A stretch of 5,725 bases of DNA from Betaproteobacteria bacterium (GTDB taxonomy: Bacteria > Pseudomonadota > Gammaproteobacteria > Burkholderiales > SG8-41). The notes under the pieces are model-generated. The model worked only from the letters and a program-made list of their open reading frames with translations. It did no database searches and was not told the origin of the DNA. The position numbers and the translations under genes are program-made. The stretch is from the NCBI GenBank assembly GCA_023266245.1, contig JAHFRO010000155.1, positions 1-5,725 of the forward strand, read 5' to 3'. Positions 5,352-5,725 of this stretch are shown one piece after another (position 1 is the first letter of the stretch; every line of letters starts with the position of its first letter).

Positions 5352-5725
5352 ATGCAAGCTACCGCAACCAACAGAAGTCAACGGGAGCAGGGCGAAAGCG
5401 CGCGGGCGCGCGCCATCATCCGCTTCAACGGTTTGTTGTTCCACAGCCTCGCCGCCGCCTCGTTTCTGGAGACGGCTGTGCCGCTCTACGTCAACCGCCT
5501 CACGCACGTGTTCGCCGGCCATCCCGACGTCGGGCTCTGGCTCGAGCACGTGTGGTGGCCGCAGAAAGCCGAGCACGGGCGGCTGTTGCGCGAATACGTT
5601 GAGGCGACTTGGCCGGAATTCGACTGGAGCACCGCTTATGGCGAGTTCTACGAGGCCTACCGCCTGCGCTTCGGTCCGGCAGGTCCGCGCACGAGCGTCG
5701 CGCTGGAGGCGCTCGGGCGCTGCGC
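5352..5725 (+). CDS. Ferritin-like/diiron-type helical protein, N-terminal part (124 aa, truncated by window end)
   Basis: An open frame with a good ribosome binding site runs from 5352 off the right edge, so the C-terminus is missing. I do not recognise a named protein. After a charged N-terminus (1-24), helix-like segments follow: FNGLLFHSLAAASFLETAVPLYVNRL (25-50), VGLWLEHVWWPQKAEHGRLLREYVEATW (60-87) and STAYGEFYEAYRLRF (93-107). The second segment can be laid on the WxxEExxHG..LL motif of acyl-ACP desaturases and related ferritin-like proteins. W68, H75, G76, L78 and L79 line up, E40 could serve as the helix-1 ligand, but the ligand glutamate position is K72 (with Q71 beside it). By this reading it is a four-helix-bundle protein, perhaps with an altered metal site. 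The resemblance is from memory and modest. It is transcribed away from the regulator across a 182-bp spacer and may be under that regulator's control. Codon choice matches the surrounding genes. Confidence 0.75.
   Translation, partial: MQATATNRSQREQGESARARAIIRFNGLLFHSLAAASFLETAVPLYVNRLTHVFAGHPDVGLWLEHVWWPQKAEHGRLLREYVEATWPEFDWSTAYGEFYEAYRLRFGPAGPRTSVALEALGRC

Noticed and set aside
5123..5602. 159-codon plus-strand frame covering the spacer and the truncated gene
   Set aside because: It overlaps the 5352 gene in another frame, becomes Arg-rich there, has no ribosome binding site and runs through the operator region. The 5352 frame has a good ribosome binding site and protein-like composition.

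Overview
The window is compact, GC-rich bacterial chromosome with five complete genes and one gene cut off by the right edge. It suggests a proteobacterium, most likely a betaproteobacterium. The reasons are the tyrosyl-tRNA synthetase type (close in wording to the roughly 400-residue Pseudomonas/beta type), the strong G/C bias at third codon positions, and a membrane-anchored Csd3/MepM-like M23 endopeptidase followed by anmK and divergent from tyrS. This assignment comes from recalled family features, not a database search. No RNA genes, insertion sequences, phage genes or CRISPR arrays are visible.

Left part (20-2443, minus strand): a two-gene cell-wall unit. An inner-membrane-anchored M23 peptidoglycan DD-endopeptidase is transcribed first, then anmK (anhydro-N-acetylmuramic acid kinase). 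One gene opens the peptidoglycan mesh and the other returns a cell-wall sugar to metabolism. At the junction, a perfect 11-bp stem with a 3-nt loop runs from the endopeptidase stop codon into the third codon of anmK. It buries the anmK start codon and suggests translational coupling.

Middle (2444-3752): a 109-bp divergent spacer with a small inverted repeat, then tyrS on the plus strand, complete with HIGH-type, KMSKS and S4 elements. About 130 bp inside tyrS has a clearly different third-position composition from both sides. tyrS and msrA converge with a 19-bp gap.

Right part (3772-5169, minus strand): a helix-turn-helix regulator is followed, 3 nt downstream, by a peptide methionine sulfoxide reductase (MsrA) that carries a signal peptide. 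The Shine-Dalgarno sequence of msrA is formed by the last two arginine codons of the regulator, so the two are read as one unit. Upstream of the regulator, a 182-bp divergent spacer holds an inverted repeat that coincides with a plausible promoter for the regulator. A plus-strand gene with a good ribosome binding site starts at 5352 and runs off the window. Its 124 visible residues look like a ferritin-like/diiron-type helical protein, with an apparent substitution at one expected metal ligand.

Most of this is ordinary housekeeping sequence. I do not see a clearly new multi-gene system. The points most worth a second look are the anmK start-codon hairpin, the composition tract in tyrS, the regulator-msrA unit with its operator-like repeat, and the truncated ferritin-like gene.
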